Positions 42,991-51,614 of a DNA stretch of 64,000 nucleotides are shown piece by piece (position 1 is the stretch's first letter; every line of letters begins with the position of its first letter). A model generated the notes under the pieces. That model made no database searches, was not told where the DNA came from, and worked only from the letters and a program-made list of their open reading frames with translations. This DNA comes from Spiractinospora alimapuensis. GTDB lineage: Bacteria; Actinomycetota; Actinomycetes; Streptosporangiales; Streptosporangiaceae. Position numbers and translations under genes: made by a program. The DNA lies in NCBI RefSeq assembly GCF_018437505.1, contig NZ_CP072467.1:5418010-5482009 (forward strand), in the 5' to 3' direction.

Positions 42991-43003
42991 CGTGGTGCTG
43001 GGC

Positions 43004-43330
43004 TCAGTCCCGTGAGCCGCCGGCCATGGCGGCGTGCAGTCGCCGGTACCGGCCGGCCTCGTCGTCGCGGTCCTGGCGTTCCAGGGAACGTGCCAGCGCG
43101 ATGTGGGCCCAGGCGTCGCAGGGGTCGAGATCGATCAGTTTCCGGAAGGTCTCCTCGGCCTTGCGTAGCTGCGCCGAGTGGAAGTAGGCGCGCCCGAGGA
43201 GCTCCAGAAGCGAGCGGCTCTCCGGCTGCTCGTCGCGCAGCGGCTCCAAGATCTTGGCGGCGCTGATCGGGTCGCGCAGGTCGAAGTGCCACTTGGCGCG
43301 TTCGAAGGTCTCGTAGAATCCTTCCGTCAC
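43004..43330 (-). CDS. Small tetratricopeptide-repeat protein
   Basis: A 108-residue protein with two to three TPR-like helix pairs: FYETFERAKWHFDLRDPISAAKIL, then RSLLELLGRAYFHSAQLRKAEETFRKLIDLDPCDAWAHIALARSLERQ. The conserved small/large residues at TPR positions (A-YF-AQ--KA, DP--AWAH-ALA) are clear. TPR proteins mediate protein contacts, so it is likely an adaptor; no partner is evident. GTG at 43330 has AAAGGAG six bases upstream. It lies downstream of the carbonic anhydrase gene on the same strand with an 82-base gap, and ends at a strong terminator. Confidence 0.85.
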   Translation of the reverse strand: MTEGFYETFERAKWHFDLRDPISAAKILEPLRDEQPESRSLLELLGRAYFHSAQLRKAEETFRKLIDLDPCDAWAHIALARSLERQDRDDEAGRYRRLHAAMAGGSRD

Positions 43331-43412
43331 CGGGAACTCCTTTCGTCGGTGGCCATAACAGCACACCCGCACGAGGAATTCCCGGTGCGCGTCGTCCCCA
43401 ATCCCCCGTGGC

Positions 43413-43916
43413 TCAGGCGTTCAGCGGCGTCACGGTCCCGGAGTCCACGTCGTACACCGCGCCGGCCACCGGCAGGTCGTCCGGCAGCAGCGGATGGTGC
43501 CGAATCCGCTCCAGATCCCGTTGCAGCGCCGCGCGCTGGTCGGTGACCGTGTGGAACTCCAGGCTCCGCGTGTCCACCCCGTAGTTCGCGCGAATGAAGT
43601 CGTGGACCTCGTCGTCGCTGGACACCGAGGCCATCTTGCACTGCGTGTGCGGCATGATCAGGACCCGGTCCACCTCCAACAGGTAGACGGCCAACACCAA
43701 GGTGCGCAGGGTGTCATCGGTGACCCGGCCGCCCGCGTTGCGCAGGATCTTGGCGTCGCCCGGTTCCAGGCCCAGCGCGCTCAGCGGCTCGATCCGTGAG
43801 TCCATGCACGTCACCAGGGCGAGCCCACGGCGCGCCACCGGTTCCAGCCCACCCAGACTGAACTTCTCCACATAGGCGGCGTTCGCCTCGAAGAGGTCGT
43901 CGAACTGTCCTGCCAC
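43413..43916 (-). CDS. Beta-class carbonic anhydrase
   Basis: A 167-residue zinc enzyme interconverting CO2 and bicarbonate. The zinc ligands are visible: Cys37 and the Asp39-Arg41 dyad in TCMDSR, then His90 and Cys93 in PHTQCKM. The segment ILRNAGGRVTDDTLRTL is the family signature. It is short for the class and of the compact Rv1284-like type. GTG start with AGGGGG upstream. It lies 14 bases after the parC stop on the same strand, so it may be co-transcribed with that damaged gene; a promoter inside the parC 3' end is not evident. Cytoplasmic. Confidence 0.9.
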   Translation of the reverse strand: MAGQFDDLFEANAAYVEKFSLGGLEPVARRGLALVTCMDSRIEPLSALGLEPGDAKILRNAGGRVTDDTLRTLVLAVYLLEVDRVLIMPHTQCKMASVSSDDEVHDFIRANYGVDTRSLEFHTVTDQRAALQRDLERIRHHPLLPDDLPVAGAVYDVDSGTVTPLNA

Positions 43917-43930
43917 TGTTCCCCCTGGTC

Positions 43931-46407
43931 CTACCCTTGGCCGTAATCAGCGGTGCCGCTTCCGATCGCGGCCACCGCCCGGGGAAGCTGCTCGCCCGAG
44001 CCGTCACGACGGTCGGTCACGTCCGGCAGTCGCATCGGACCACCGTCGGTCTTGGAGGCGCGAGCGGGCGAACGGCCGACCCACGCCGTCAGCAGCGTGT
44101 CCTCCCCCTTCAGGAAACGCTGACACCGCACGCCACCCGTCGCACGCCCCTTGGCGGGATACAGCGACAGCGGGGTGACCTTCGCCGAGCCGGCCTGCGT
44201 TCCCGGCAACGCGTCGGAGTTCCCCGCGATGGTGACCACCACCGTGTCGTCGGTGACGCTCGACGCGCCGAACCAGACGGCGTGGGCGTCCTCGGCGAGC
44301 TTGACCCCCGCGACACCCCCGGCGGCTCGTCCCTGGGGGCGAACGGAGTCGGAGGCGAAGCGCAGCAGTTGCGCCGTCGACGTCACGAACACCAGCTCCT
44401 CGTCCCCGTTCGCGAGCTGGGTCGCCCCGACGAGCCGGTCCCCGTCGCGCAACGTGATGAGCTCGAAGTCGTCCTGTTTGCTGGGGTAGTCCGGCGTCAC
44501 CCGCTTGACGACCCCCTGTCTCGTCCCCAGTGCGAGCCCCGGACCCTCGGAGTCCAGACTCGCCAACGCGATGACCCGCTCCTCCGAGGCCGTGTCGACC
44601 TCGACGAACTCCGACACCGGGGCGCCGGCGCTCAGCGGAACAACACTGTCGGTATCCTCGCCCGATGGCAACTCGGGCAGTTCGACCACGGGAACTCGAA
44701 TCAGACGACCCAGGTCGGTGACCAGCCCGATCTCGCCCCGAACCGTCGCGGACACCGCCGAGGCGATCGCGTCGTTACGCGCCCGCGGCCCCGTGTAGAC
44801 CGGAAGCGTCGCCCCGACCGTGCGCCCCAGCATCCCGCCAGTGGACAGCGCCACGACGCACGGATCGTCGCCGACCTCCAGGGGGACCGCGGCGCTACGG
44901 GTCTCGCCTGTGCTCTCCATGAGCAGTGTGCGGCGCGGTGTCGCGTAGTCCTTCGCCACCTCCTGCAGCTCCGAGGAGACCAGCTCCCGCAGCCGGGCGT
45001 CGGAGTCCAGGATCGCCGTCAGCTCCGCGATCTCCTTGTTCAGCGCGTCGCGCTCGGTCTCCAGCTCCAGTCGGTCGTACTTGGTCAGGCGACGCAGCGG
45101 CGTGTCCAGGATGTAGCGCGCCTGCACGTCGGACAGGTCGAACGTCGTCATCAGCCGTCGCCGCGCCGCGGCCGTGTCCTCGGAGTCGCGGATGAGCGCG
45201 ATGACCTCGTCGATGTTGAGCAGGGCCACGAGCAGACCCGCCACGAGGTGCAGCCGCTCCTCGCGGCGCGACCTGCGGTAGGCACAGCGGCGCCGCACCA
45301 CGTCCAGACGGTGGTCGACGTACACCTGGAGCAGCTCGCGCAGACCCAGGGTCTCGGGCTGTCCGGCGACCAGCGCGACGTTGTTGATCCCGAAGGTCTC
45401 CTCCATCGGGGTCAGCCGGTACAGGTCCTCCAGGACGGCCTCGGGGTTGAAGCCGTTCTTGAGCTCGATCACCAGGCGCAGCCCCTGGTGGCGGTCGGTG
45501 AGGTCCTTGAGGTCGGAGATGCCCTGGAGCTTCTTCGCCTGGACCAGTTCCTTGATGCGGGTGACGACCTTCTCCGGCCCGACCGTGTAGGGCAGCTCGG
45601 TGACCACGAGACCGGTCCGGCGGGCCGACACCTTCTCGATCCGTACGGTCGCCCGGGTGCGGAACGTGCCCCGCCCGTTGGTGTAGGCGTCACGAACACC
45701 GTCCAGACCGACGATGCTGCCCCCGGTCGGCAGGTCCGGGCCGGGGACGAACTCCATCAGCTCGTCCAGGCCCGCCTCCGGGTTCGCCAGCAGGTGGCGG
45801 GCGGCGGCGATGACCTCGCCCAGGTTGTGGGGGGCCATGTTGGTGGCCATCCCGACGGCGATGCCCGACGCCCCGTTCACCAGCAGGTTCGGAACGCGGC
45901 CGGCAACACCTCCGGCTCCCGCTCCTGGCCGTCGTAGTTGGAGTGGAAGTCCACCACGTCCTCGTCGATGGACGCCACGACGAGCCGCGCCGCCGCGTCC
46001 ATCCGCGCCTCGGTGTAGCGCATCGCCGCGGGCGCGTCGTCGCCACCGAGGGAGCCGAAGTTGCCGTGCCCGTCCACCAGGGGCACACGCATGGCGAACG
46101 GTTGGCTCAACCGGACCAGCGCGTCGTAGATCGGGCCGTCACCGTGGGGATGGAGCTTGCCCATCACCTCGCCCACGACCCGGGCGCACTTGACGTGGCC
46201 ACGGTCGGGGCGCAGTCCCATCTCGTTCATCTGATACAGGATGCGCCGCTGTACCGGTTTCAGGCCGTCGCGAGCGTCGGGGAGGGCGCGCTGGTAGATC
46301 ACCGAGTAGGCGTACTCGAGAAAGCTACCGCGCATCTCCTCGGAGACGTCGATGTCGACGATCTTCTCTGCGAACTCTTCGGGAGTCGGGGACGTGGTTC
46401 GGGCCAT
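43931..46407 (-). pseudogene. parC: Topoisomerase IV subunit A with a single-base frameshift
   Basis: Both halves of a GyrA/ParC-type DNA-cleaving subunit are present but in different frames. The first frame (46407 down to about 45891) has [30 protein letters not shown], the [15 protein letters not shown] helix and AMRYTEARM with the DNA-linking Tyr. The second resumes at [22 protein letters not shown] and runs to 43931 with the tower, coiled coil and beta-propeller repeats. The break is in the codons for AAFPNLL: the plus strand reads TTCGGAAC at 45889-45896 where TTCGGGAAC is needed, so one G of a run is missing. As read, a protein of about 176 residues would result. It may be a sequencing error or a true loss; topoisomerase IV is dispensable in streptomycetes with linear chromosomes. 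Confidence 0.9.
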
Positions 46408-46536
46408 GGACGCTATTGTGGCCCGCGGCGTTGACCAGATCGAACACAACCCCCGACACGAGCGCCGGACGTGTCCGTTTCCACAATGGCGTTCGCGCAT
46501 GTGGGGAACGGGTTTCGGTTCTGCTAGCAAGGAGTC

Positions 46537-48675
46537 ATGGACGCGACCGTGGACTGTGGACAGACCGACGAACAGGTTCGGGCCGAGGCGGAGGAGTGGC
46601 TGCGTGCTCTGGCCGGTCCGGACGCGTCGCTGAGGGAGGACCAGTGGACCGCGATCAGGGCGCTGGTCGTCGACCGCAGGCGGGCCCTCGTCGTCCAACG
46701 GACGGGGTGGGGCAAGTCCGCGGTCTACTTCGTGGCGACCGCGCTGCTGCGTCGTGCCGGGGCCGGCCCCAGCGTGATCGTCTCCCCGCTGTTGGCGCTG
46801 ATGCGGGACCAGATCGCCGCCGCCGAACGGGCCGGACTGACGGCGCGGACCGTCAACAGCGCCAACACGGCGGACTGGGACGCGGTCTACGCGGAGATCG
46901 CCGCCGGCGCCGTCGACGTCGTGCTCGTGAGCCCGGAACGGTTGAACAACCCCGAGTTCCGGGAGCGGGTGCTGCCGGACCTCTCCGTCGCCTGCGGTCT
47001 GGTCGTCGTGGACGAGGCGCACTGCGTGTCGGACTGGGGACACGACTTCCGGCCCGACTACATGCGCATCCGCACCCTGCTCGCCGACCTCCCGGCCCGG
47101 ACCCCGGTCCTGGCGACGACGGCCACCGCCAACGCCCGGGTGACCGCCGACGTCGCCGCGCAGGTCGGCGTGGGGGAGTCGCGGGACACCGTCGTGCTGC
47201 GCGGGCCGCTGGACCGCACCAGCCTGCGGCTCGCCGTGGTCGACCTGCCCGACGCCACGCGTCGCCTCGGCTGGTTGGCCACACACCTCCGTGACCTCCC
47301 GGGATCGGGCATCATCTACACCCTGACCGTCGCCGCGGCGGAGGAGACGACCGACTTCCTCGTCGGCCAGGGCTACGACGTGCGCGCCTACACGGGCCAG
47401 ACCGACCCCGAGGAGCGGCGGCGGGCCGAGGACGACCTACGCGAGAACGCGGTCAAGGCCCTGGTGGCGACGAGCGCGCTCGGCATGGGCTTCGACAAGC
47501 CCGACCTCGGTTTCGTGCTCCACTTGGGTGCTCCCCAGTCCCCGATCGCCTACTACCAGCAGGTGGGGCGTGCCGGGCGCGGGGTTCGCCGCGCCGAGGT
47601 CGTGCTGCTGCCGGGACGCGAGGACCGGGCCATCTGGGCCCACTTCACCGAGCGCGCCTTCCCGCCGGCCGAGACCGTCGCGACGACACTCGACGTGCTT
47701 CGCGCCGCGGCCGAGCCGGTCTCCCTGCCGCGCCTGGAGCCACGGGTGAACCTCGGCCGCTCCCGCCTGGAGCAGATGCTGCGGATCCTCGACGTGGAAG
47801 GGGCGGTGCGCCGGGTCCGTGGCGGCTGGGTCGCGACCGACGCCCCGTGGGAGTACGACGCCGAGCGCTACGCGGGCGTGACCGCCGCTCGACGGGCCGA
47901 GCAGGACGCCATGGTGCGCTACCTGGCGCACTCCGGGTGCCGGATGGAGTTCCTCCGCCGCGAACTCGACGACGCCGAGGCGGGCCCCTGTGGCCGCTGC
48001 GACAACTGCACCGGCGCGCACTGGCGTGCCGACACCGACTCCACGGCGATGGAGGCGGCGGCGCGTCACCTGAGCCGGGCCGGTGTCGTGGTGCCGCCCC
48101 GACGCCAGTGGCCCACCGGGATGGCCCAGCTCGGGGTCTCACTCTCCGGGCGGATCGCCGCCGAGCACTCCGCCGCGGAAGGACGGGCGGTGGCCCGGTT
48201 CACCGACCTCGGCTGGGGGACGCGGCTGCGCGCCCTGCTCGGAGAAACGGCGAGCGACACCTCGGTCGACGCCGAAGTGTTCGCCGCAGTGGTGAGCGTC
48301 CTCGCGGACTGGGGATGGCGCACCCGCCCCGTCGGCGTCGTCGCGGTTCCCTCGCACGCCCGTCCGCGCCTGGTCAGTGACCTGGCGCGGCGGATCGCCA
48401 CCGTCGGCCGGCTGCCCTACCTCGGCAGTCTCGCCTACCAGGACACCCACCGCCCCGGAGCCCGCCGCCACAACAGCGCCCAACGGTTGGCGTCGGTGTG
48501 TCAGTCCCTGCGCTTGGGCGACGAGATCCCCGACGCCCTGCGCGACACCTCCAGCGGCCCGCTGCTCCTCGTCGACGACTACACCGAGTCCGGCTGGACC
48601 CTCACCACCGCGACCGCCCTCCTGCGCGGGGCCGGCGCCCCCGAGGTGCTCCCACTCGTGCTGGCCACGAGCTAG
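46537..48675 (+). CDS. recQ: RecQ-family DNA helicase fused to a phosphoribosyltransferase-like domain
   Basis: A 712-residue superfamily 2 helicase. [12 protein letters not shown] is the Q/zero motif, [12 protein letters not shown] motif I (Walker A), [17 protein letters not shown] motif II with the RecQ aromatic loop, and ATTATAN motif [14 protein letters not shown] is motif VI. A zinc module ([24 protein letters not shown]) follows. The last 200 residues are not HRDC but resemble a type I phosphoribosyltransferase: [14 protein letters not shown] and [26 protein letters not shown], where [10 protein letters not shown] matches a PRPP loop. This fusion is known in actinobacteria, but its purpose is not established. 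It is divergent from parC with a 129-base gap. Confidence 0.9.
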   Translation: MDATVDCGQTDEQVRAEAEEWLRALAGPDASLREDQWTAIRALVVDRRRALVVQRTGWGKSAVYFVATALLRRAGAGPSVIVSPLLALMRDQIAAAERAGLTARTVNSANTADWDAVYAEIAAGAVDVVLVSPERLNNPEFRERVLPDLSVACGLVVVDEAHCVSDWGHDFRPDYMRIRTLLADLPARTPVLATTATANARVTADVAAQVGVGESRDTVVLRGPLDRTSLRLAVVDLPDATRRLGWLATHLRDLPGSGIIYTLTVAAAEETTDFLVGQGYDVRAYTGQTDPEERRRAEDDLRENAVKALVATSALGMGFDKPDLGFVLHLGAPQSPIAYYQQVGRAGRGVRRAEVVLLPGREDRAIWAHFTERAFPPAETVATTLDVLRAAAEPVSLPRLEPRVNLGRSRLEQMLRILDVEGAVRRVRGGWVATDAPWEYDAERYAGVTAARRAEQDAMVRYLAHSGCRMEFLRRELDDAEAGPCGRCDNCTGAHWRADTDSTAMEAAARHLSRAGVVVPPRRQWPTGMAQLGVSLSGRIAAEHSAAEGRAVARFTDLGWGTRLRALLGETASDTSVDAEVFAAVVSVLADWGWRTRPVGVVAVPSHARPRLVSDLARRIATVGRLPYLGSLAYQDTHRPGARRHNSAQRLASVCQSLRLGDEIPDALRDTSSGPLLLVDDYTESGWTLTTATALLRGAGAPEVLPLVLATS

Positions 48676-48730
48676 GTGGTGCTTGTGGTTCGGCCGCGGT
48701 CGTTGGTCGCGCGCTGTTGGTGACGGATGT

Positions 48731-48898
48731 GTGGTTCGACGGCACGAGGTCACCGACCACGCCTGGGAACATGTCCGACGGCTGTTTCCCCTCAACCAGG
48801 GCCGAGGCGGGCGCGGGCGTGATCATCACAGAATGCTCAACTGCATGATCTACAAACTCGAGGGCGCTGTGTGCGATTCACTCCGCCAGAGCAGGTGA
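48731..48898 (+). pseudogene. IS5-type transposase N-terminal remnant
   Basis: A 55-codon frame, VRRHEVTDHAWEHVRRLFP, then NQGRGGRGRDHHRMLNCMIYKLEGAVCDSL, matches the start of IS5-family transposases (usually RHELTDAAWE...GRGGRWRDHRTVLNGILWRL...). The catalytic DDE part is missing. The frame ends at a stop one base before the outer edge of repeat copy 4, so the deletion junction and the repeat border coincide. No terminal inverted repeats were found. Not functional. Confidence 0.65.
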
Positions 48899-48899
48899 A

Positions 48900-48960
48900 T
48901 GCGCACACCCACCGGATGGATGTGTGTCAATCCTGGTGGGGGTGGAGAAACTTCGACGGG
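48900..48960 (-). repeat. 61-bp dispersed repeat, copy 4
   Basis: On the minus strand it begins CCCGTCGAAGTTTCTCCACC and ends GGTGGGTGTGCGCA, gapless with copies 1-3. It directly abuts the transposase remnant and precedes the end of the PfkB gene. Together these fill the 320-base gap after recQ. Confidence 0.75.
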
Positions 48961-48996
48961 GAAGCTGGTGGTGGCGGGCGGCAGGGTGGACCGTCG

Positions 48997-49893
48997 CTAG
49001 GTGAGTTCGGGGCGGGCGCCGGGTTGGATCAAGGCGCGGGCGGCGAGGCGGTGCGCGTTGGTGAGCGCCTCTTTGGGGTGGTAGTTGGCGAGGAAGGGCG
49101 GGAGGAATCCCGCGACGAAGGCGTCGCCGGCGCCGATGGAGCCGGGGGTGGTCTCCACGGGGGGCGCCTCGACCGTGATGGTCTCGTCGCGGCCCTTGGC
49201 GGTCCACAGGGCGCTCTCGTCGCTGGTCTTGATGACCACGTTGGGGTACCAGGCGGTGAGGACCTTGGCCGCGGCCTCGTCGTCGTCCCGGCCGGTGAGT
49301 ACTTCGGCCTGCCGGCTGTTGGCGAACAGCAGGCGCGCGCCCGTCGTCCACTCCAGGAACGACTCCGCGCCGATCCGTTCCAACTGGGCGTGCGAGGCGG
49401 CGTCCACCGACACCGACATCCCCATCTCGCGCGCGTGGGAGAGGGCGACCCGGCCCGCCTTGCGTGACCCCTCGTTGAGCAGGGTGTGGCCGGACAGATG
49501 CAGGTGCCGGTCCGGGGTGAAGAGGTCGCGCGGGAGGTCCTCGGGCTGCAACGCGGCGTTGGCGGCCGGATCACTGAGGGTGGTGCGGTCGCCCTTGTGC
49601 GTGACCATGACGACGCACGTGCCGGTCGGACGCTCCGGGTCCATGACCATGCGAGCGTCGACGCCGTACCCCATGAGCTCCATCTCGCGGGTGCGCCCAG
49701 TGATGTCCGAGCCCCGTCGCCCGATGAGGGCGATGTCCCCGCCTTCGACCGCGAGCCAGGACGCGATGTTCGCGCCCGATCCTCCGCCGTAGGTCGTGAC
49801 GGAGGACGGAGTGTTGCCTTCCCGGGCCAGGGGGTAGTGGGCTCGGGCGACGGTGTCGGTCATGAGTTCCCCGATCACCACCACGCGTGTCAT
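48997..49893 (-). CDS. PfkB-family carbohydrate kinase
   Basis: A 298-residue ribokinase-type enzyme that phosphorylates a sugar or nucleoside with ATP. The N-terminal motif (TTYGGGSGANIASWLAVEGG) is the first PfkB signature; the C-terminal GSIGAGDAFVAGF carries the catalytic Asp and anion hole. HLHLSGHTLL and VDAASHAQLERIG are internal fold elements. The ATG at 49893 follows AAGGCGGTGCAGG. Substrate not determinable; sequence is closer to ribokinase/sugar kinases than to 1-phosphofructokinase. It is alone on this strand, separated from the kinase-phosphatase cluster by a divergent 463-base intergenic region. Confidence 0.85.
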   Translation of the reverse strand: MTRVVVIGELMTDTVARAHYPLAREGNTPSSVTTYGGGSGANIASWLAVEGGDIALIGRRGSDITGRTREMELMGYGVDARMVMDPERPTGTCVVMVTHKGDRTTLSDPAANAALQPEDLPRDLFTPDRHLHLSGHTLLNEGSRKAGRVALSHAREMGMSVSVDAASHAQLERIGAESFLEWTTGARLLFANSRQAEVLTGRDDDEAAAKVLTAWYPNVVIKTSDESALWTAKGRDETITVEAPPVETTPGSIGAGDAFVAGFLPPFLANYHPKEALTNAHRLAARALIQPGARPELT

Positions 49894-50356
49894 CCTGCAC
49901 CGCCTTGCCGACCGTTTCCGCCGCGTGCTGTCCAACCGTGGGTTTCGACGTTAACAGCTTCCAGAGTGGCCGTGGGTAACGAACTGGCAGAGGTCCGGAC
50001 TATATGTGGATTACTTCCGCCACACCCGGCACGTCTGTCCAGTTCGGCGAATCCGGCAGATCGGCGACACCGCACTCAATCGACATCATTCCGGTTCGTC
50101 ATGATCACGCGTCCGGATACGGCCAGATATCCGGAACCGACGAATTCCGTCGCGACCACCGCTTCTCCGTGATTCGCTCGCGGAAGGATCCGTCACGCTC
50201 ATCTCATAGCACCCACCCGACACCGTGACGGCCAGGACGAGGCCGAATGACCGCAGGCGGCCGAAGACCACCTCGCCACTTGTGGTCGGAGTAACAGTTC
50301 CCCGAGACTCGGAGTAGACGAACTACCGCATACCCCCGCGCAGTAGGAGTGGTGCC
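49894..50356. other. Divergent intergenic region with a 24-bp palindrome
   Basis: No gene is supported here. TCCGGATA-N8-TATCCGGA (50112-50135) is a perfect dyad with 8-bp arms, about 220 bases upstream of the signalling cluster and 220 bases from the PfkB start. It has the size of a dimeric regulator site. The base composition is more A+T-rich than its surroundings, as expected for a promoter region. Confidence 0.5.
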
Positions 50357-51610
50357 GTGGAGCACGGCTCCCAACCCCCAGAACCGGTGATGACGTTGGC
50401 ACAGGTCGACGAGGCGCTCCTTGGCATGCGCACGGACCAGGCCCGCATCACCGAGAACCTGCTGGAGCTGGAGGGCACCGCCGGTTACCGCTTCCTGCAC
50501 GGTGGGGAGCTCCACGGGCGGACCCGCCAGCGCTGGCTGGAGGCGTCCGAGGACCTGGCGCGCCTGTGGCAGCTCTTCGACGTCTACCAGCGCCTGGTGG
50601 ACGCCGCCGAGGCCAGGCGTGGCACCCAGCGCCGCCTGGGTTCGGCGGAGTTGCGGGATCTCACCCACCTGTTGCGTGGTCCATCCATCGAGCTTCCGTG
50701 GGACACCGGTGGCCTCGCCGACCGTTCACTGTTGGACCCGCGACGCGGCCACGTCACCCCGTCGGAGGCACTGGAGCACATGGTGGAGCGCTACGGTCGA
50801 GCCACGGCCGTGGTGACCAGCGCGGACGCCGCGTGGAAGGTTCTTCACCCACGGCTGCGCACCGTCGAGGACCTCCACGAGGAGGCCGTCGCCCGCGCGA
50901 CCGAGCTCGGAGACGCTCCGGACGACCTGACGGACTTGTCGTCCCAGGTGGACCAGCTCCGGGACACGGTGCGCACGGACCCCCTGTCCTTGCTGCGGGC
51001 CGACGCGCCCACGGACCGGACCGACGACGTGGCCGCCGCCGTGGACACCACGGCCCTGGATGCGCTCCGCGAGCGTCTGATCGAGGTCCGGGACCGTCTC
51101 GACGCCGCCGTCGCCACACGTGACAACGCCGCGACGGCGCTGCACACGGTGCGCACGGCCGCCGAGGACGTGCGCCGTGCGGCGCGGGACGCGAACGAGC
51201 AGCTCGCGGGCATCCGAGCCCGGATCGCGGCCTCGGCGCTGGAGCCGATCCCCGAGACCCACACGACCCTGGAACCCCAGCTCGAACGGCTTGGTTGGTT
51301 GCACACCAACGGCCGCTGGGAGGAGTTGGACCGTCTGCTCCGGGAGACCCACCTTCACATCACCTCCCTCGCCGGGGCGGTGGAGTCGGCCGCCTCGGCC
51401 AACCGTGCGCGGCTCCACCGTCGCGACGAGCTCCGTGGCCGCATGGACGCCTACCGGGTGAAGGCGGCCCGGCTGGGGCGTGCGGAGGAACCGCGCGTCC
51501 ACTCGGCGCAGGAGCACGCGGAGAAGCTGCTCTGGGAGGCCCCCTGCGACCTGCCCGCGGCGGCCGAGGCCGTCGAGCAGTACCAGCGAGCGCTCAATGA
51601 AAGGGCATGA
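50357..51610 (+). CDS. Coiled-coil protein, first gene of the PknG-type cluster
   Basis: A 417-residue soluble protein that is almost entirely helical. Segments with heptad character run from about residues 12-75 (VDEALLGMRTDQARITENLLELEG), 150-200 and 225-290 (ALRERLIEVRDRLDAAVATRDNAATALHTV). The C-terminal part (about 300-417) looks TPR-like: LEPQLERLGWLHTNGRWEELDRLLRE. No enzymatic motif. TAGGAGTG precedes the GTG start. The kinase gene starts four bases after its stop. I infer a scaffold or substrate of the kinase from position; related genes of unknown role occur next to PknG-like kinases in other actinomycetes. Confidence 0.8.
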   Translation: MEHGSQPPEPVMTLAQVDEALLGMRTDQARITENLLELEGTAGYRFLHGGELHGRTRQRWLEASEDLARLWQLFDVYQRLVDAAEARRGTQRRLGSAELRDLTHLLRGPSIELPWDTGGLADRSLLDPRRGHVTPSEALEHMVERYGRATAVVTSADAAWKVLHPRLRTVEDLHEEAVARATELGDAPDDLTDLSSQVDQLRDTVRTDPLSLLRADAPTDRTDDVAAAVDTTALDALRERLIEVRDRLDAAVATRDNAATALHTVRTAAEDVRRAARDANEQLAGIRARIAASALEPIPETHTTLEPQLERLGWLHTNGRWEELDRLLRETHLHITSLAGAVESAASANRARLHRRDELRGRMDAYRVKAARLGRAEEPRVHSAQEHAEKLLWEAPCDLPAAAEAVEQYQRALNERA

Positions 51611-51614
51611 GCCA

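Noticed and set aside
45885-45900. Programmed ribosomal frameshifting in parC
   Set aside because: No slippery heptamer with a downstream stimulator is apparent, and ParC is not known to use frameshifting. A lost base in a G run is simpler.
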